Shown here: positions 1 to 11,334 of the stretch, piece by piece | Layout of the letters: each line of letters begins with the position of its first letter | How positions within the stretch are numbered: position 1 is the stretch's first letter | From: Sclerodactyla briareus | Lineage: Eukaryota > Echinodermata > Holothuroidea > Dendrochirotida > Sclerodactylidae | DNA length: 64,000 bases | Assembly: GCA_026419785.1 (NCBI GenBank) | Contig: JAODTK010005685.1 | Span: forward strand, 62,001-126,000 | Direction: 5' to 3' | Notes under the pieces: generated by a model | Databases searched by the model: none | Seen by the model: only the letters and a program-made list of their open reading frames with translations | Told to the model about the DNA's origin: nothing | Program-made: the position numbers and the translations under genes

Positions 1-288
1 GTTCTTTGGTGAGAGAAAGACAACAGGAAATTCTCGCTAAATGTTGACTATCAACAATGAACAATCAAAGACAAAAATAATTTCTTTCTGTGTTGTCCAG
101 GACGTGTCGTCATGCGTTATGTGCAATGGGATTCTCCCCAATTTCTCTGCTTAATGGCCCAAAAAATGGCCTTAAAGGCCAATATCACATAGGACAACAT
201 TGTATTGAATGGGGTTTGGGGCATACTATACAGTTTCCATTCTCCACATTATAACCGCTGGTGTATCCAAGCCTGCAGTTGACCTTTA
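1..288. mobile_element. TTAA-type small DNA transposon, copy A (left part outside window)
   Basis: This non-coding repeat has two further copies in the window (33,256-33,833 and about 48,620-48,976). All three share the stretch around GGGATTCTCCCCAATTT and a terminus which, read inward, is TTAAAGGTCAACTGCAGG. The full copy at 33 kb carries the same motif inverted at its other end, so the family has terminal inverted repeats. Ends in TTAA fit a piggyBac or Kolobok type non-autonomous element (known for those superfamilies; inferred here). No coding capacity. The left end lies outside the window. Confidence 0.6.
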
Positions 289-2190
289 AGTATTAAAGTA
301 TCTCTTGAGCAGGAAATTTGGAAACATCTTGGTATTTGTGATTGTAACATAGCTCAGGCTCATGTTTTGGTGTGTACGCGACAGCAGGGGATTACCAGGA
401 TGGTGGGCACAGGCGTCCAAGAAGGTAGTTTCATTCCTATTTTCATTCTACAATGATACATCTAGTAAGGAGTATTCCTCACCACACCAGCGTCCAAAAA
501 ACACCGGGGGCGGAGTGCGATTCCGATCTGAAAGCCCCAGAAGAGAACATGAAATGATCTTGATTGTGCAAAAAAAAAATTGAAAGGGGGAGAAAATGGC
601 CCGAAAACGTTACTAAGCTTAAGACAGAGAGCTCCCCGAAATAAGATTTAAGACAAAGTTGTTTGTTATTTTCAACATATTATATTGCCACAGCATGTAT
701 TTTTACAAGTTCATAATCAGCGTGTTAAAACAATTTTTCAAAAACTACGCGAACGAAAATCACGCGATATTACGATCGATAACGAGTACGTACATGTAGC
801 GCTAAATACCAGCAACGGGCTGCAAATAATTTTTATGTGGGAGAGTCCCTCATGGTTTCCACATCAAGAAGCGAATTGTGACACTGTTTTCAACAGTCAC
901 GATATCGGGAATTAAGGGCACAAGGATGCATACTCATATCACTGCATGTCAGACATGGTAACATACCACTGCAGGGATGAGAGCCAACCACATTTAAGGG
1001 GGGCCCACACGTCGATAATTTTCTGGACATGATGATGTAGAAATGGTGAATGTACACATTACCCATGTGGATTGGGACAAATTCACTGTAAAAAAACGTT
1101 AAATCTGCGTCTGAAAAACATTAAAATCATCAAATTAATGAAAACAGGCTTTGTAGATGGGTTGGAACAAACACATTTCACAAAAGGTTGAGTCATGTTA
1201 TTTGCAAGGTGTCTTCAGGAAGTCACTGTCTGATAAGGGCTAATTGTGGGCCCATGTACAAAATATAGCAAGTTCACTTAACTTAGGCCTATGGGCACGT
1301 GTGGGAAGTAGTGAAGCCATTGAAAATTATTTTTGTTTTCTTATTTATTCCCACAAAATACAATTTTGCCTGGAAAGAACATTACCTATGGGCCAGAACA
1401 AATTTTGCCGTGAAGGATTTGCACTTGAGGGACAGTCATGTAGCTATGGGATGAAGCGGACCGGTATGGCATGGGGTGGATTGTCCCCATGTACCACCGC
1501 CTAGCAGTGTAACTGGTGTAGCTTATGTTTGCAATCAGTCTGATGTGGCAGCGAGGGAGTCAGTGAGACAAACTTGGGCCAAGAGGGAGGCTGTAACCCC
1601 TTAGCACAAAACAAAAACATCCTTCTATTGTTAAAACTGGCAATGTGGAAATGTTCTCCTCCACTTTCCAGTATGCATGGTTATCAAAACTCCGCTGATC
1701 TTTTTTCTGAAAACCACCCCCCCCCAGATTTCAAAATCCCCTTTGAAAAATTGTGAGAGCGGGAATCCCCCCCCCCCCACATTTTGAAAACTAGTGTAAA
1801 CACTGATCAGAGCTAGGTACTGCTAGTTCAGCTTCAAGTGCTGCATCGGTCTAGAAGTAGTACACTACTGTTTGCTGTTGTTTATTAAAAGCAGATACAT
1901 GAAGATACACACACACACTGTACTTTTCGCAATTTCGATATTGTGCATGTTTTTTTTTTATGGCTAATCATTGTTTATTTAAAAAGAGCTCTCGAAAACT
2001 CGGCAAAAGTATGCACCAAAATGAATTGACAGGGGCAATTTTTATTGGAAATAGCACCCAAAAATAAAAAAGTATTTTGGACACTGCACCACACATTCAT
2101 GCACTGATCTTCAGTGTGTATCATGGCCAAGAACACCAGCAGAAACTCGCCTTCTCTTCTCGAATAGTGTCCAGACGTTAGCAAGGCAGG
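289..2190. other. Unassigned non-coding DNA
   Basis: I recognise no gene, RNA or repeat here. The open frames are short (up to 86 codons) and resemble nothing I know. C-tracts near 1,720 and 1,771 are of the kind seen across the window, and a short CA run lies at about 1,907-1,918. Confidence 0.5.
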
Positions 2191-2194
2191 GGGG

Positions 2195-2400
2195 GGAAAT
2201 TCCTGCTCGCAGGATTGCCATATAGCGTCCCCGCGGACGGACATGAGTGCGGCTTCACTCGTGCAGCCCCTTTCTTACAGGGGGAAGGAGTAGGCTGGAA
2301 ATTGGTGTCATTGTCCACACCAAGGTTTGAACTTTGAACCAGGGCAATTGGCATTGCCTTTGCAAGCGTGCACCTCTATACCCTTTCTCCACCGTCATTA
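2195..2400 (-). mobile_element. Possible tRNA-derived SINE
   Basis: Read on the minus strand, 2,310-2,395 has a tRNA-like layout. GTGCACGCTTGCAAAGG lies where an A box and anticodon arm would be, followed about 20 bases later by CCTGGTTCAAAGTTCAAACC, which resembles a Pol III B box with an insertion. No clean cloverleaf can be drawn and no second copy was found here, so a degenerate SINE is more likely than a tRNA gene. Confidence 0.3.
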
Positions 2401-4170
2401 CTGAGATTTGTGTAAATGTACAATAAAATGTGAGAAGTTGGAGAACATACCACTTATGATTGCATAATGTATAGCCTACCCTGTCGTACCTGGGATTTGT
2501 ATGAGAAGTGTTAGGGTAGGGGTGGGGTTAGGCTTGTTAGGTTAGGGGTCACTGAAGGTTCAAGTGTTGGTAACGATAAGATTTGGGATTACATCTGTAA
2601 CTGTAAACTGACCCTAACCCCACCCAGGCCTAGGCTAGTCCACAATCAAACCCCAGCAACCAATTACACACAGGTATACATTAGGCAAAATAAAAATAAT
2701 TTCATGTTTAGCGTCCCCGCCCGCCTCCATTTTTGGAGATTCTGAAATTTCTTTCTTTTTTTTCTTCATTCAGAGTGCCATAACTTTTTTGAAAGAATAT
2801 TTGAAAGTATAAACTCCATGGATCAGTTTTTTTGACAGAGGAACAATTTGCAAGATGTTTTTAGGTTAGAGACCCTGTTTGTAGAACATCAAATAAAAAG
2901 GACATAAAAAGAGGCCTCCTCCTCCTGAGGAAGGTCAAGTGGCAAAACCCTGCTGAGACCGGCTTCTTGTTCCTCTTTTCAAACATGTATAAGTCGGGTA
3001 TTTCTCATGTTGCATTTATCTAGAAATGGTTATTATGCAATTTCTGGTTATAAATGGCTATAAGTATCAGTTCGAGCTACGTGTGGGACACCCATCTGGT
3101 ATATGAAGATCTTGATAAGCAATGGTCGGGTCGCCCCAAAAAAAGGGGGCTGCCTCCTCCTCATTTTTCTGACAAGCCGGACTCTAAACATGTTTTTATT
3201 TTTACTTGGCCTTATGCGATCATGCCGAACATAGCCTACATAACAATCCAATTTTAGGGCATCCAAATGACACCTGGACTGCTCTCTGTCTAAAGCCTTG
3301 TGCGACATCGACTGTGTAGATAATGTTGTCAGATAGGTTAGTGGATCGTGCTCTCTTAGCAGCGACATATTCAGCCCTATGCCTAGGCGCGTCGACAGTA
3401 ACACAATGCTAGAGAGACGAAATCGTTAGGATACCTAGGCTAGGCCTAGTACGGGTCGTACACTGATACAACACCTCAGAAAAACGTTTTGGCTTGAAAT
3501 TTCCGAATTTGGAGGATGATTACACAAATGACAATCAGCCATCAACAGGAATATTTATGATCATACCATTATGAGGAGCAGCCATCTACAAGAGACAATT
3601 CCAAGGGGCAGAATGGTACAGTTGCCAGCCAATGTTGCTGTTCGACGACCGGTGGACATTTGTCCCAGCCATTGCATTGTATTGCTAACTTTGTGAGTAC
3701 AAAATCACTGAATAATATCAGTAACAGAGAGTTTTTTTTTTTTTGCTCATTATATAATTTTTAATAGATTTTCTGATTGCATATGATTCTCTCGTACTTT
3801 GTTCTGAGATACCAACTGTTCGCTTCTAACTGTAGTGGTTGATGAAAGGCCTAATTTTAGGACGATCCGCCCCGGGAACTTAAAATTCAAGGGGAAAGTG
3901 AAAAAACCCCCTCATAGTAATATCGGATTTTATGGTTTACTACTGATTTTTGTTTTTACTGTCTTCAATTCGAGGAGACTTCAATAATTATGACGTACAA
4001 CTGAACGGATGGTCAATTAAATTGCCTTAAGGCCCTATTTTTTTAGGCCCTATATGAATCTCGCCTTTCTTGGAGCGAACATGTCCATTTTATTTAACAC
4101 AAATGGCGTCGTACCGCTAAGGTATTGGTGTTAGGTCTTAACTGGAATACATTCTTTTCTTCAGAGCATC
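2401..4170. other. Unassigned non-coding DNA with TAGGCCTA-type motifs
   Basis: No gene recognised. The longest open frame (minus strand, 3,048-3,404) shows no known motif. Short CCTAGGCTAGGCC-like runs occur near 2,627 and 3,436, the same motif type as at 19,500 and 28,411. Confidence 0.5.
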
Positions 4171-4600
4171 ATAAGAATGGTTCACATGAGCCTGGTTTCA
4201 TCTACATCTTACTTACCGTACTGTTCCAGTATAGTTCTGCCGGCAAGTGAAACTAACTTCAAGAAACAACAGGTACTGCAAATACGTACTATTCGTTCAA
4301 TTGTTATGGCAGACCGAAGAACCAGCATTTCACCAATATATGCTAAACTAAATATCCTCAAGATACAGGATTTTATATCCCTCAATACTGCTGTTTTCAC
4401 GGGCTACAGGTGTCAAAATGGGCTTTATCATCAGAATTTCATTCATTTTAGACGCATGATAATTCTGTACATCAGTACAACCAACAGACATGCTGCCAGA
4501 TATACATATTCTGAGGCTACATTACATTCTTACTGGGATTTTTTGGATCACATAAGAATTGTTGTGAACTTGCTCACGTGTCGTAAGATATTGTAGATAA
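4170..4600 (+). pseudogene. LINE reverse-transcriptase C-terminal fragment
   Basis: The 139-codon plus-strand frame at 4,177-4,596 reads, after its first 30 residues, like the conserved tail of a non-LTR retrotransposon polymerase. LQIRTIRSIV corresponds to the LQKRAIRxI helix, PIYAKLNILKIQDF to the PLFxxLxILKxxDL motif, and NTAVFTGYRCQNGL to the following xxxxFMYKxxNxLLP block. A HQYNQQT stretch in another frame just downstream matches the HxYNTR motif, so a frameshift lies near 4,440. The palm domain with its catalytic aspartates is absent, so this is a 5'-truncated dead remnant. CR1/L2-type is likely; the exact clade cannot be told by eye. Confidence 0.6.
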
Positions 4601-5340
4601 AAATTATATGTAGTTGAAAACCCAACGAATACTCGGAGAATTGATATCCCACACCGAAGTGGCATTGAGATCCAACCCTCCCAAAATCTTGTTTGCCGTG
4701 TCAACGCGCCGGGTCAGGGGCGCCTATACTTCCCAAGGATTATTGCAACATGCAATGAACAAGCTGCAACATAGAGGCGAGTCGTTCACCTTGCTGTCTT
4801 GGGGAGGTAAACACACAGTCATGCATTATTTTCTTGAATATGTCTGTGGGGAAACATAGCGTGTTCCGAATTTTGCGCCATGAACCTTTGGATTCGACTA
4901 TTATAAAGGGGGGATCGTTCGTGTTGTTTTGGGGGGAAATCAAAGGTTCAATGGGTGCAGTCTAGCATGGCTAATTTCTTTCTTTATTTTCCGGAAATTG
5001 TTGTTTTGGAAACAGTGCGTGTTCAGTGTATTGTTCTCAATACCAATTTATTAGAGTGACTGCCATGTCAAGGCGTCCTGTGCAGCCGCAGGCCTGGGGC
5101 GCTATTGTCCGACTGTGTACGAGCCGGGTTTGATGTCTCGCTGATAGTTACTTACGTCTACATGGGTGCTGTTGATGTCGAGACGAACCACGCAGGGTGC
5201 TTGTCATTACCGACGAGGAGTATCCCCTGGTAAGCAGAGGGAAAGAATTGAACTAAGATAATGCAATGACTTGGTATGCCTTAGTAGAGTCCACGGCTAT
5301 AGGTAGGCACAGCGTACAGCTGTACAGTGTGATTCTTTCA
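4601..5340. other. Unassigned non-coding DNA
   Basis: Downstream flank of the LINE fragment. Open frames are at most 81 codons and match nothing I recognise. No poly-A tail is visible for the LINE. Confidence 0.5.
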
Positions 5341-5344
5341 ACTG

Positions 5345-5444
5345 TATGTATGTATGTAGTATGTATGTAGTATGTATGTATGTATTATGTATGTATGTAT
5401 GTATGTATGTATGTATGTATGTATGTATGTATGTATGTATGTAT
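5345..5444. repeat. (GTAT)n microsatellite
   Basis: About 100 bases of GTAT/ATGT tetranucleotide repeat, interrupted by TAG triplets in its first third and perfect from about 5,388. Open frames crossing it on both strands (runs of Tyr-Ile-His-Thr, or Met-Tyr-Val-Cys) are artefacts. Confidence 0.95.
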
Positions 5445-6180
5445 GGAAGATGCCACGAATGGTTATATTCGAACGAATCATCTAACAGAGATATTGTTTT
5501 CATTCCTACTCGGCGTGGGGGTCTTGTGGTGTTAAATCCTATGACAAGTACATAGTCAACAAGTTGTCCTTTCACTCTAGGGTTCTAACCTCTGTGGTCT
5601 CCAGACACGGAACAGGGCCAGGTCATCGTTCAAAACGGAAGGCTGTGTTCCATGATAGCAACCACTATATTCCTTGTTTGGTGGCTTTGAATTTGATGGT
5701 ATGGGTAGAATTGTTACGAGGGGAAAGGTAAATTGGTCTTGAAGTCAGCGTGGGTAGAGTCTAATGAATTATGCATTCATGAACACCTAACACCAGAGTA
5801 TATAAACGATGCTTAGGGAAACGTGGCCGAAGAAGATAACATCTCATTATATTCCGTTCTCATACCGCTTCATTCTAGTGCCCTAAAAATGCCCATACTA
5901 CCAGGAGAATAAAGTTTTCGTAGTTAGAAATCACAATGTGGAATTTTCAAACAGAGAGTTGTCAAGTGCTGTCATCGCGGCAAACTAAAATATCCCCGAC
6001 AACACTGTAAGGTTCGGGGAGATTATGGTTTTGGCCGTGGTGCCCGCCGTCTCCGCCGCCGCCGCTTGCCGGCTCGCCGCCGCCGCGCCGGAAACTTTAG
6101 GCGTTAGCGATCTCATTCTTTAACACGGTTATCCCATTGATCCAATAAAAACTTGATACCACATGTCCGTATGAGTGAAT
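5445..6180. other. Non-coding DNA with a short CCG-rich patch
   Basis: No gene recognised. At about 6,038-6,095 a GC-rich patch with repeated CCGCCG triplets stands out from the AT-rich surroundings. It is too short for a CpG-island promoter call, and no conserved exon is visible beside it. Confidence 0.45.
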
Positions 6181-6189
6181 GAATCTCGG

Positions 6190-6840
6190 ATAAGTTTGAA
6201 AATGGGCTATATCGTGAATTTGTTGCCCTCTATTTTGCAGGTTTTTTCGCAAAATTTCAAGTTCGTGCGATTTACACGAAACGTCAGGTGGTTGTGGGAG
6301 TTGTTGGAGCCGAAAAACATGGCGACAATTCAAGGTCATCGAGGTGCAAGTTTGCCATTTCTTGGCCAGAGCCTAATTATAGCATAATGTAGTGATATTT
6401 CAAACTTCATTGGATTTCATGAAACTTGGAGAATTGGGCCAACTATCAGTGCCGATGAATTTTCCTAATGTGCCGAGGATCACTGGAGGTCCTCTTGCAG
6501 GACTAATTTGCATTAATTAGTATTGGCCACTTAAGTAGCAATTGGCAATTATAAACTTTGTTGGATTCTCACGAAACTTGGTGAGTTAGGACCTTCTAAC
6601 AGTCCCAATAAATTTAGTCATTATTGCGTTGAAATCACTGAAAGTCATTATGTGTGTTTAATTTACATATTTGTTAGCCTAATTAGAATAATTAATGCAA
6701 TTATTTTCTCAACTTTTAGGGATTTTGACGAAACATTGAATAGGACCTACTACCAGTCCTGATAAATTTATTCAATCGCATCAAGATCACTGAGGGTAAA
6801 TTTGTGGGACTAATTTGCATATTAGTTGTCCTGATTCAAA
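6190..6840. repeat. ~150 bp degenerate tandem repeat
   Basis: At least three degenerate units, each with a 'GGATTTTGACGAAACTTGG'-like segment, then CAGTCCYGATAAATTT, then GGACTAATTTGCATATTAG. Good units start near 6,400, 6,555 and 6,710, and a more diverged one lies upstream from about 6,190. Spacing is about 150-155 bases. Non-coding. Confidence 0.7.
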
Positions 6841-6849
6841 ATGATGAGT

Positions 6850-7907
6850 TTATACTTTTTCGCAATAACATTGGACATGTTCATTGGAATGCAATATGCT
6901 TCTAGGAGTGGATGCATCACATGGAGTGTAAAAATTTGCCATAAAAAACCGCCATGTCATTGAAGGTCATTAAAGGTCCCTTAGGGGTCAAAAACTGATT
7001 TTAGTACTTTTTTGGCAATAGCACTGGGTGTGTTCATCAGAATGCAAAATGCTCCTAGGAGTGGATGTATCACATGGAGAGTAACAATTCTCATAAAAAC
7101 TGTCATATCATTAAAGTCATTCGGGGTCACTTAGGGGTCAAAAACTGTTTTTTGGCTATTAGGAGAATTGAATATCTGCGAAGGCTGGATGGTTCACCAT
7201 GTGATATAATTGTTGACCTGCATGTGTGTGAACCGCTGACCTGAATTTGACCTCTGTCGGGTGGTCATGTGGTTAAAGGTCGAATCTTGAATAAATGTGC
7301 TTATTTAAGGAGTTACGAACAGGGGCAAAAAAACAGAATACTGTTATTTTTGGATATGTGATAGGGCTTTGTGTGCTTTATGGAGGGAAACAACTCCCGC
7401 TTCGATCGGACAATTACTTTGGTAGTTACAAGGGGTCAAAGTTCAATTTATACCGTTTCGCAATAACATTGGACATGTTCATTGGAATGCAATATGCTTC
7501 TAGGAGTGGATGCATCACATGGAGTGTAACCATTTACATAAAAACCGCCATGTCATTGAAGGTCATTAAAGGTCCCTTAGGGGCCAAAAATGATTTTAGT
7601 ACATTTTCGGCAATAGCACTGGGTGTGTTCATCAGAATGCAAAATGCTCCTAGGAGTGGATGTATCACATGGAGAGTAACAATTCTCATAAAAACTGTCA
7701 TATCATGAAAGGTCATTCGGGGTCACTTAGGGGTCAAAAACTGTTTTTTGGCTATAATCGGAGAATTGAATATCTGCGAAGGCTGGATGGTTCCCCATTG
7801 TGATATATTGTTGACCTGCAGTGTGTGACCTCTGACCTGAATTTGACCTCTGTCGGGTGGTCATGTGGTTAAAGGTCGAATCTTGAATAAATGTGCTTAT
7901 TTAAGGA
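6850..7907. repeat. 598 bp tandem duplication (GGTCA-rich repeat), locus 1
   Basis: Two adjacent copies, 6,850-7,447 and 7,448-7,907, align nearly base for base; CGCAATAACATTGGACATG starts at 6,861 and again at 7,459. Within each copy two sub-units of about 150 bases share TGCTYCTAGGAGTGGATG and AAAGGTCATTAAAGGTC. A related array lies at 44,450-46,560. The open frame at 7,295-7,708 is an accident of the repeat. Confidence 0.85.
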
Positions 7908-8320
7908 CGCACCTTGACGGGGCTTAGGGGGCTCATTACAATTAACAAGCATTATGGCAATGACCCATTACCGGTACACGTTGTCGCTTCACAAGTCTGT
8001 AAATGTCTTCTTTCCACGAATATTGTCCGGTTTCATGTTCCCAAAATTTCTGAATAAGAGATGCGGGATATATACGTCTGGCGGTTTACCCGCCCGACAT
8101 TTTCTAGTTAATCTGAGTGACCCGTTGGGGGATTTTTTCCCAATCCATCGGGGAGCCTGAGTGAGAAGATTCCTACATTAAAGCTGATTTTTCATATTTT
8201 CATATCTTTCATCCTATTTCCCGAGTTCCTTGCTCAAGTTTGAATTCAGCGTGCTACATCCTCCTATCTTCTTAAAAAACTGAACAATCGGTTGGCATTC
8301 ATAGGTGGGCTACACAAGTC
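7908..8320. other. Unassigned non-coding DNA
   Basis: No gene or repeat recognised between the tandem duplication and the MITE. A 68-codon frame at 7,954-8,160 has no recognisable motif. Confidence 0.45.
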
Positions 8321-8749
8321 TTAAGGGCCGGTCACACTCTAACGATATCGTGTCGTGCAACGATCCGATATTATTGGTTCAGGCCGATTAATCCGGGCCT
8401 ATAAATATGACGGCTGGAACCCCTGCCACATGGATGGAGGACTTGATTCGCTATTTGCCAAACCATTCCAATGTGGAAAAGCCCTTCCCGGCGTTTTGAT
8501 AATCACATTTTCCTATTTATCGTTGAGCTCAACGATTTATCGTACGACTCTTACCATTTTCGATATGACGTCATTTAGGAATGAGGTTTTTTTTCGAACA
8601 CTTTCGATCTTGAGAAGGTATTGTGATAATGTACTAGTATCATGGACAATGTTACCCACACAGACCTTCTCCTTGCTGGTTCAGCCTGAAATCTAAAAAG
8701 ATCGTGTAGCCGAACGATAGAAAATCGTTATAGTGTGACCGGCCCTTTA
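8321..8749. mobile_element. Harbinger-like MITE with TTA target-site duplication
   Basis: The left end AGGGCCGGTCACACTCTAAC (from 8,324) and the right end (to 8,746) are inverted repeats of about 40 bases, including AACGAT and a shared GATCGTGT motif. A direct TTA flanks both ends (8,321-8,323 and 8,747-8,749). A 3 bp TTA/TWA duplication is typical of PIF/Harbinger elements. The 423 bp interior has no transposase, so this is a non-autonomous element. Confidence 0.8.
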
Positions 8750-9400
8750 TGAGTAACTTTCAAATGTCCCTGGAAGAAATTAATGTTACAACTCTGTTGG
8801 GGGAGGGGGTGGAGGACTGAATGTCCTGCCCGAGAAGTCTATACCCCTGCTCAGAGTGCCTGATTGAGTGGGATGTCACTAATTAAACAATGCTCTCCCA
8901 CCCCAATGTGAAGAGATATAACTAATATAGGACTGAAACATGAAAACATAAAAAAATGCAGGTTTTGACATTAGGGGGTAGGGTTAGTCTCGGAAATCTT
9001 CGATCAGTCCTGGAAAACCCTGTCGGGGAGGAAAGCGGAACCACCCCCCCCCCACCCCCCTCCGCTGGTGGATCCTGGCGCCACCACTGACTGAAATGCA
9101 AGGCACTCCTTCACATAACCCAAATACGTATTCAGAAAGATGTCCTATATCTATATGTAATTACCCCTCTGATCCGGTTATCCATATCATGAATGGGTGT
9201 ATGGTGTACTTCGAAGTGGTAATGTGGCGAGACATGATAGAATTGTGTCTGAACTGAACAAGGAAATTATTAAAATAAATCCTAAAGAGGAAATATTCAG
9301 CAAACAATTGGCTGCAGGATATATGTTAGTGGACAGCCGATTTTGGTTCACAGGAAACGTGATCTTTCGATTTGTGACCATGGAACTAAAAATACTTCAT
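8750..9400. other. Non-coding DNA with C-tract and weak retroelement-like frame
   Basis: A C-rich run at 9,044-9,062 is followed by a GGCGCCACCACTG motif, resembling the ends of the poly-C element seen elsewhere. A 69-codon plus frame at 9,197-9,406 contains RHDRIVSELNKEIIKI, which loosely resembles a segment found downstream of some LINE reverse transcriptases. The match is too short to assign. Confidence 0.35.
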
Positions 9401-9520
9401 CAATAGAATTTAGACCTGGAAGGAACGGGTAAACTCCGTCCGGACCAGAAGCTTTACAGTTCTGCATTCTGCAGTTTCGCCTCAACCAAATCAAGCGTAG
9501 GGGCTAAAAACAACAGTGCT
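9400..9520 (-). pseudogene. Trace of LINE reverse transcriptase (KASGPDG motif)
   Basis: On the minus strand, about 9,430-9,475 reads NCKASGPDGVYP, the well-known conserved K(A/S)xGPDG motif at the start of non-LTR reverse-transcriptase domains. Similarity is lost within about 10 residues downstream and frames are broken upstream, so this is at best a tiny fragment. It could be chance; the motif is specific but short. Confidence 0.35.
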
Positions 9521-9579
9521 AATACTCATCAGGAAACACACAAAGAAGAGCTCTGTCAAATCTACAAAGTTACTTTCAC

Positions 9580-9670
9580 TGCAGTGGCGTGGCTGCGCGG
9601 TGGGGGGGGGGGGGGGTCACCCACGATGGTCGGTCTCCCCCAGCCCCCCCCCCGGCCCCACGCTCACTGA
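9580..9670. mobile_element. Fragment of GTGGCGT / poly-C element
   Basis: Begins GCAGTGGCGTGGCTGC, runs into a G-tract at 9,601-9,616 and then a C-rich stretch. The same combination (AGTGGCGT or ACGCCACT next to long C or G runs) recurs near 15,360-15,410, 17,205-17,265, 18,960-18,990, 21,120-21,485 and 38,170-38,395, so it is a dispersed repeat family. No coding capacity. Confidence 0.45.
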
Positions 9671-9877
9671 GAATTGAGTGTTTGTTCTCTTTGTGTGTAC
9701 TCGAAGAGGGTATTTTTTCATTTAGACCATCTGAAAGGCCAAAATTCCCGAAGTTATGCAGGGTGAACGAAATAATCGCAACGACTGGGATGTTGGGGTG
9801 ACTATATTGACCAATTGCATTCAATGGGCAACGGCTGCCTGGAAATGCAATATTATATGAGATCAAGCTGTCTGTCT

Positions 9878-9912
9878 GTGTGTGTGTGTGTATCTGTGTG
9901 TGTGCGTATGTG

Positions 9913-9958
<46 letters not shown>

Positions 9959-10650
9959 CAACCCTTGTCAGCACGATATCTAAAGAACGTAAGCATGTAT
10001 GAAGTTCAAATTAAGTATGTGGGTTGGATATATAGAGAGGATGACCCCTATTGTTTTGGTGCCAGTTCAGGGTCATTCAAGGTCACGAGAGGGCAAACTT
10101 CAGAAAGCTTGTCAGCACGATATCTAAAGAACGTAAGCATGTATGAAGTTCAAATTAAGTATGTGGGTTGGATATATAGAGAGGATGACCCCTATTGTTT
10201 TGGTTTTAGGTCAAGGTCATTTAATAAGGTCAACCATAGGACAACCCTTACATTCTTGGCAACGAAACATTTTAGATGGATGTCGTAATGAAAAGTTTTG
10301 TTCGTCTGGGAGAATTACATCTGGTGATTTACTGTGACCTCATTTGACCTGTGACCTTGTTCGACCTCTCGACCTTGAGCACTAATTTTTTGTGATGAAC
10401 CCAGATTCGGCTTTGTGAGACAAACCATAAATTGAATTAAACTAATGGAATACAACACTCCTATCACGAGCTATCTCAAGGAACGCACATATGTGAAAGG
10501 TCGAGACAAACTAGCCTAAAACACTGGAATGCTTGCTTAATATTTGGTGACGTTGAGCATATGACATTTTGGCAACAATACATTTTAAAGGATATTGTAA
10601 TGGAAAGTTTCGGTCGTCTAGGCGAACTGCGTGTAGTTTCGCTATGCATG
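9878..10650. repeat. (TG)n tract plus TGACCT-rich tandem repeat, locus 1
   Basis: A TG-rich tract (9,878-9,958) is followed directly by two near-identical 144-base units (9,964-10,107 and 10,108-10,250) starting CTTGTCAGCACGATATCTAA. Next come more diverged units with GGCAACGAAACATTTTA-like segments (about 10,258 and 10,570) and a cluster of TGACCT half-sites at 10,335-10,375. The same order recurs at 13,134-14,200, so this is one composite repeat family. The open frames at 9,965-10,337 are translations of the repeat. Confidence 0.85.
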
Positions 10651-11330
10651 GGAGCCTACATGTCCTTTTGAACTTATAAATATTTCGTGTGGCCACCTGC
10701 CACTCAGCAAATTTAAGATGGCTTGTGTCAGGATAATTTTTTTTTTTTTACATAATTGTGCCCAGTGTCCTGATATATATCCCTCAGGCAAGGGTATGTG
10801 ATACCCAATTTGAGAAAACCTGCGCCTTCAGATGCCTCCACATTAATATAGATATTACTGTAATACACCTGTATGACTCCCAATTGTCCGCCTTTTCATT
10901 ATTACACACATTTTTCCTGCACCGCCTGATAATTGTCTTGTGGCACTGCTGTAATGAGCATAATATCCTTCACCCATGGTGTCCTATAGTCAACAGTGGT
11001 TTCGTGTTATCACTGGTCCAGTCTCAGGGCACATCTATAAACTCGCAATATTTACTTGTGAAATTAAGCTCTCAGTGTAGCGGCTGTAGCCATGCTGTTC
11101 TTTTCTAACTCCCAGTGGCTTATGACAAATTTTGATGATTTATTTATGGGCATTCTCAACAAAGTAGGCCAATGTGAAGTCAATTTAAAAGGGTACCACC
11201 AGTAGTGTATATGGCAGAGGGGGGGGAGTGCCCCCCTGACAGGTTTCACTGGGAAGAAAAGCCTGAAATACCGGAGGTAGGTGCAGGCAGAACACCTTGT
11301 TTGATACACTGTTTCCAACAATAGCGGTAC
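10651..11330. other. Unassigned non-coding DNA
   Basis: No gene recognised. Overlapping frames of 110-116 codons at 10,758-11,108 (plus) and 11,064-11,396 (minus) lack known motifs, and the second runs into the satellite. Confidence 0.45.
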
Positions 11331-11334
11331 CCTT

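Noticed and set aside
5297..5575. Tyr-Ile-His-Thr repeat frame
   Set aside because: Translation of the GTAT microsatellite.
7295..7708. 137-codon open frame
   Set aside because: Contains two diverged copies of the same 150 bp non-coding sub-unit; a repeat artefact.
9197..9406. Frame with RHDRIVSELNKEIIKI as a LINE segment
   Set aside because: Resemblance is short and weak, and the nearby KASGPDG motif is on the opposite strand, so the two cannot belong to one element.
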